Of a DNA stretch of 51,434 nt, positions 51,283 to 51,434 are shown in pieces. The notes under the pieces are model-generated. The model made no database searches. It saw nothing but the letters and a program-made list of their open reading frames with translations, and was not told the DNA's origin. Each line of letters starts with the position of its first letter. Position 1 is the first letter of the stretch. The DNA comes from Bacillota bacterium. GTDB taxonomy: Bacteria > Bacillota > Clostridia > Caldicoprobacterales > DTU083. The stretch covers positions 1 to 51,434 of the forward strand of contig JAKPIB010000025.1 of assembly GCA_029549985.1 (NCBI GenBank). The letters are read 5' to 3'. A program made the position numbers and the translations under genes.

Positions 51283-51434
51283 AATCAACACATACTTTAC
51301 CAATTTGTTGGATTTCCAACTTAACAGATCTTTGCGATCGGATGATACGGTTATTTCAACCCAAATGTCGCCTTTCGTATGTTTAAAAAAGCCTGCTTGT
51401 GGATCTTCGATTTTAAAGGAGGAATATCCCGTTA
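51271..51434 (-). pseudogene. 3' end of an unidentified gene, probably truncated by the IS
   Basis: A minus-strand frame enters from the right edge and stays open for 53 codons (about TGYSSFKIEDPQAGFF ... KGDIWVEITVSSDRK ... LVKYVLIKSI). It stops at a TAA that lies inside the IS right repeat. Ending within the repeat suggests that the IS cut the gene and supplied the stop. The family is not recognised. Confidence 0.5.

Noticed and set aside
1-51434. CRISPR arrays, prophage genes, toxin-antitoxin pairs or rRNA
   Set aside because: I looked for direct-repeat arrays, phage structural genes and rRNA signatures and saw none; apart from the left-edge gene fragment, the only mobile DNA I can support is the IS256 element.

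Overview
This window looks like chromosome from a spore-forming member of the Clostridia (Firmicutes). The evidence is the gene order rpsF-ssb-rpsR ... yybS-gdpP-rplI-lonC-dnaB, a DnaD/DnaI-type primosome pair, a Spo0E-type phosphatase, a walJ-htrA-...-rlmH block, strong Shine-Dalgarno (SD) sites and frequent GTG/TTG starts. I cannot name a species. In B. subtilis the rpsF and walJ/rlmH neighbourhoods lie near oriC, so this window may also be origin-proximal (inference).

Layout. 1-203: the cut-off start of a minus-strand gene, with a hairpin over its SD and start codon, then a terminator. 270-6274: an ion permease, a flavodoxin-fold oxidoreductase, two small membrane proteins, YjbQ, an M29 aminopeptidase, a DUF1294 protein and a NYN nuclease with two OST-HTH domains. 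6288-14762: the housekeeping core, first rpsF-ssb-rpsR, then a MazG-like gene, yybS, gdpP, rplI, lonC and dnaB. 14768-18368 (minus strand): DnaD-like protein with four repeats, DnaI/DnaC-type helicase loader, Gfo/Idh/MocA oxidoreductase. 18554-21001: a DUF1858 protein, an intergenic cluster of DnaA boxes plus a Spo0A box, a COG2509 flavoprotein and four tRNAs (Lys, Glu, Asp, Thr). 21211-29520: lipoprotein serpin, YitT protein, a 51-residue Spo0E-like gene, M1 peptidase, LysM-G5-M23 endopeptidase, MA-type lipoprotein peptidase and murA. 29599-34930: an ABC-F ribosome-protection gene behind a leader-peptide attenuator, a BlaI/BlaR1-like pair with twin operators, and malic enzyme. 35096-40262: PfkB kinase, WalJ, HtrA, CPBP protease, RlmH and a DUF4489 protein. 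40440-44140: double GNAT, SDR and MATE transporter. 44137-47843: a c-di-GMP-I riboswitch controlling a small secreted protein, then a cupin/HD-GYP phosphodiesterase, an ECF S component and a CE2-like esterase. 47918-49578: ThuA-like, VanZ-like and zinc-ribbon genes. 49726-51282: an IS256-family element, abutting the 3' end of an unidentified gene that runs off the right edge.

Best leads. (1) The ABC-F attenuator: an 8-codon leader whose codons form one arm of a 10-bp helix, a long intervening structure, and a 16-bp terminator just before the gene. (2) The c-di-GMP module: riboswitch, secreted helical protein and HD-GYP enzyme side by side. (3) A BlaR1-like receptor without a penicillin-binding sensor domain. 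(4) DnaA boxes interleaved with a Spo0A box beside primosome genes. (5) A long imperfect inverted repeat in the non-coding end of the IS256 element.
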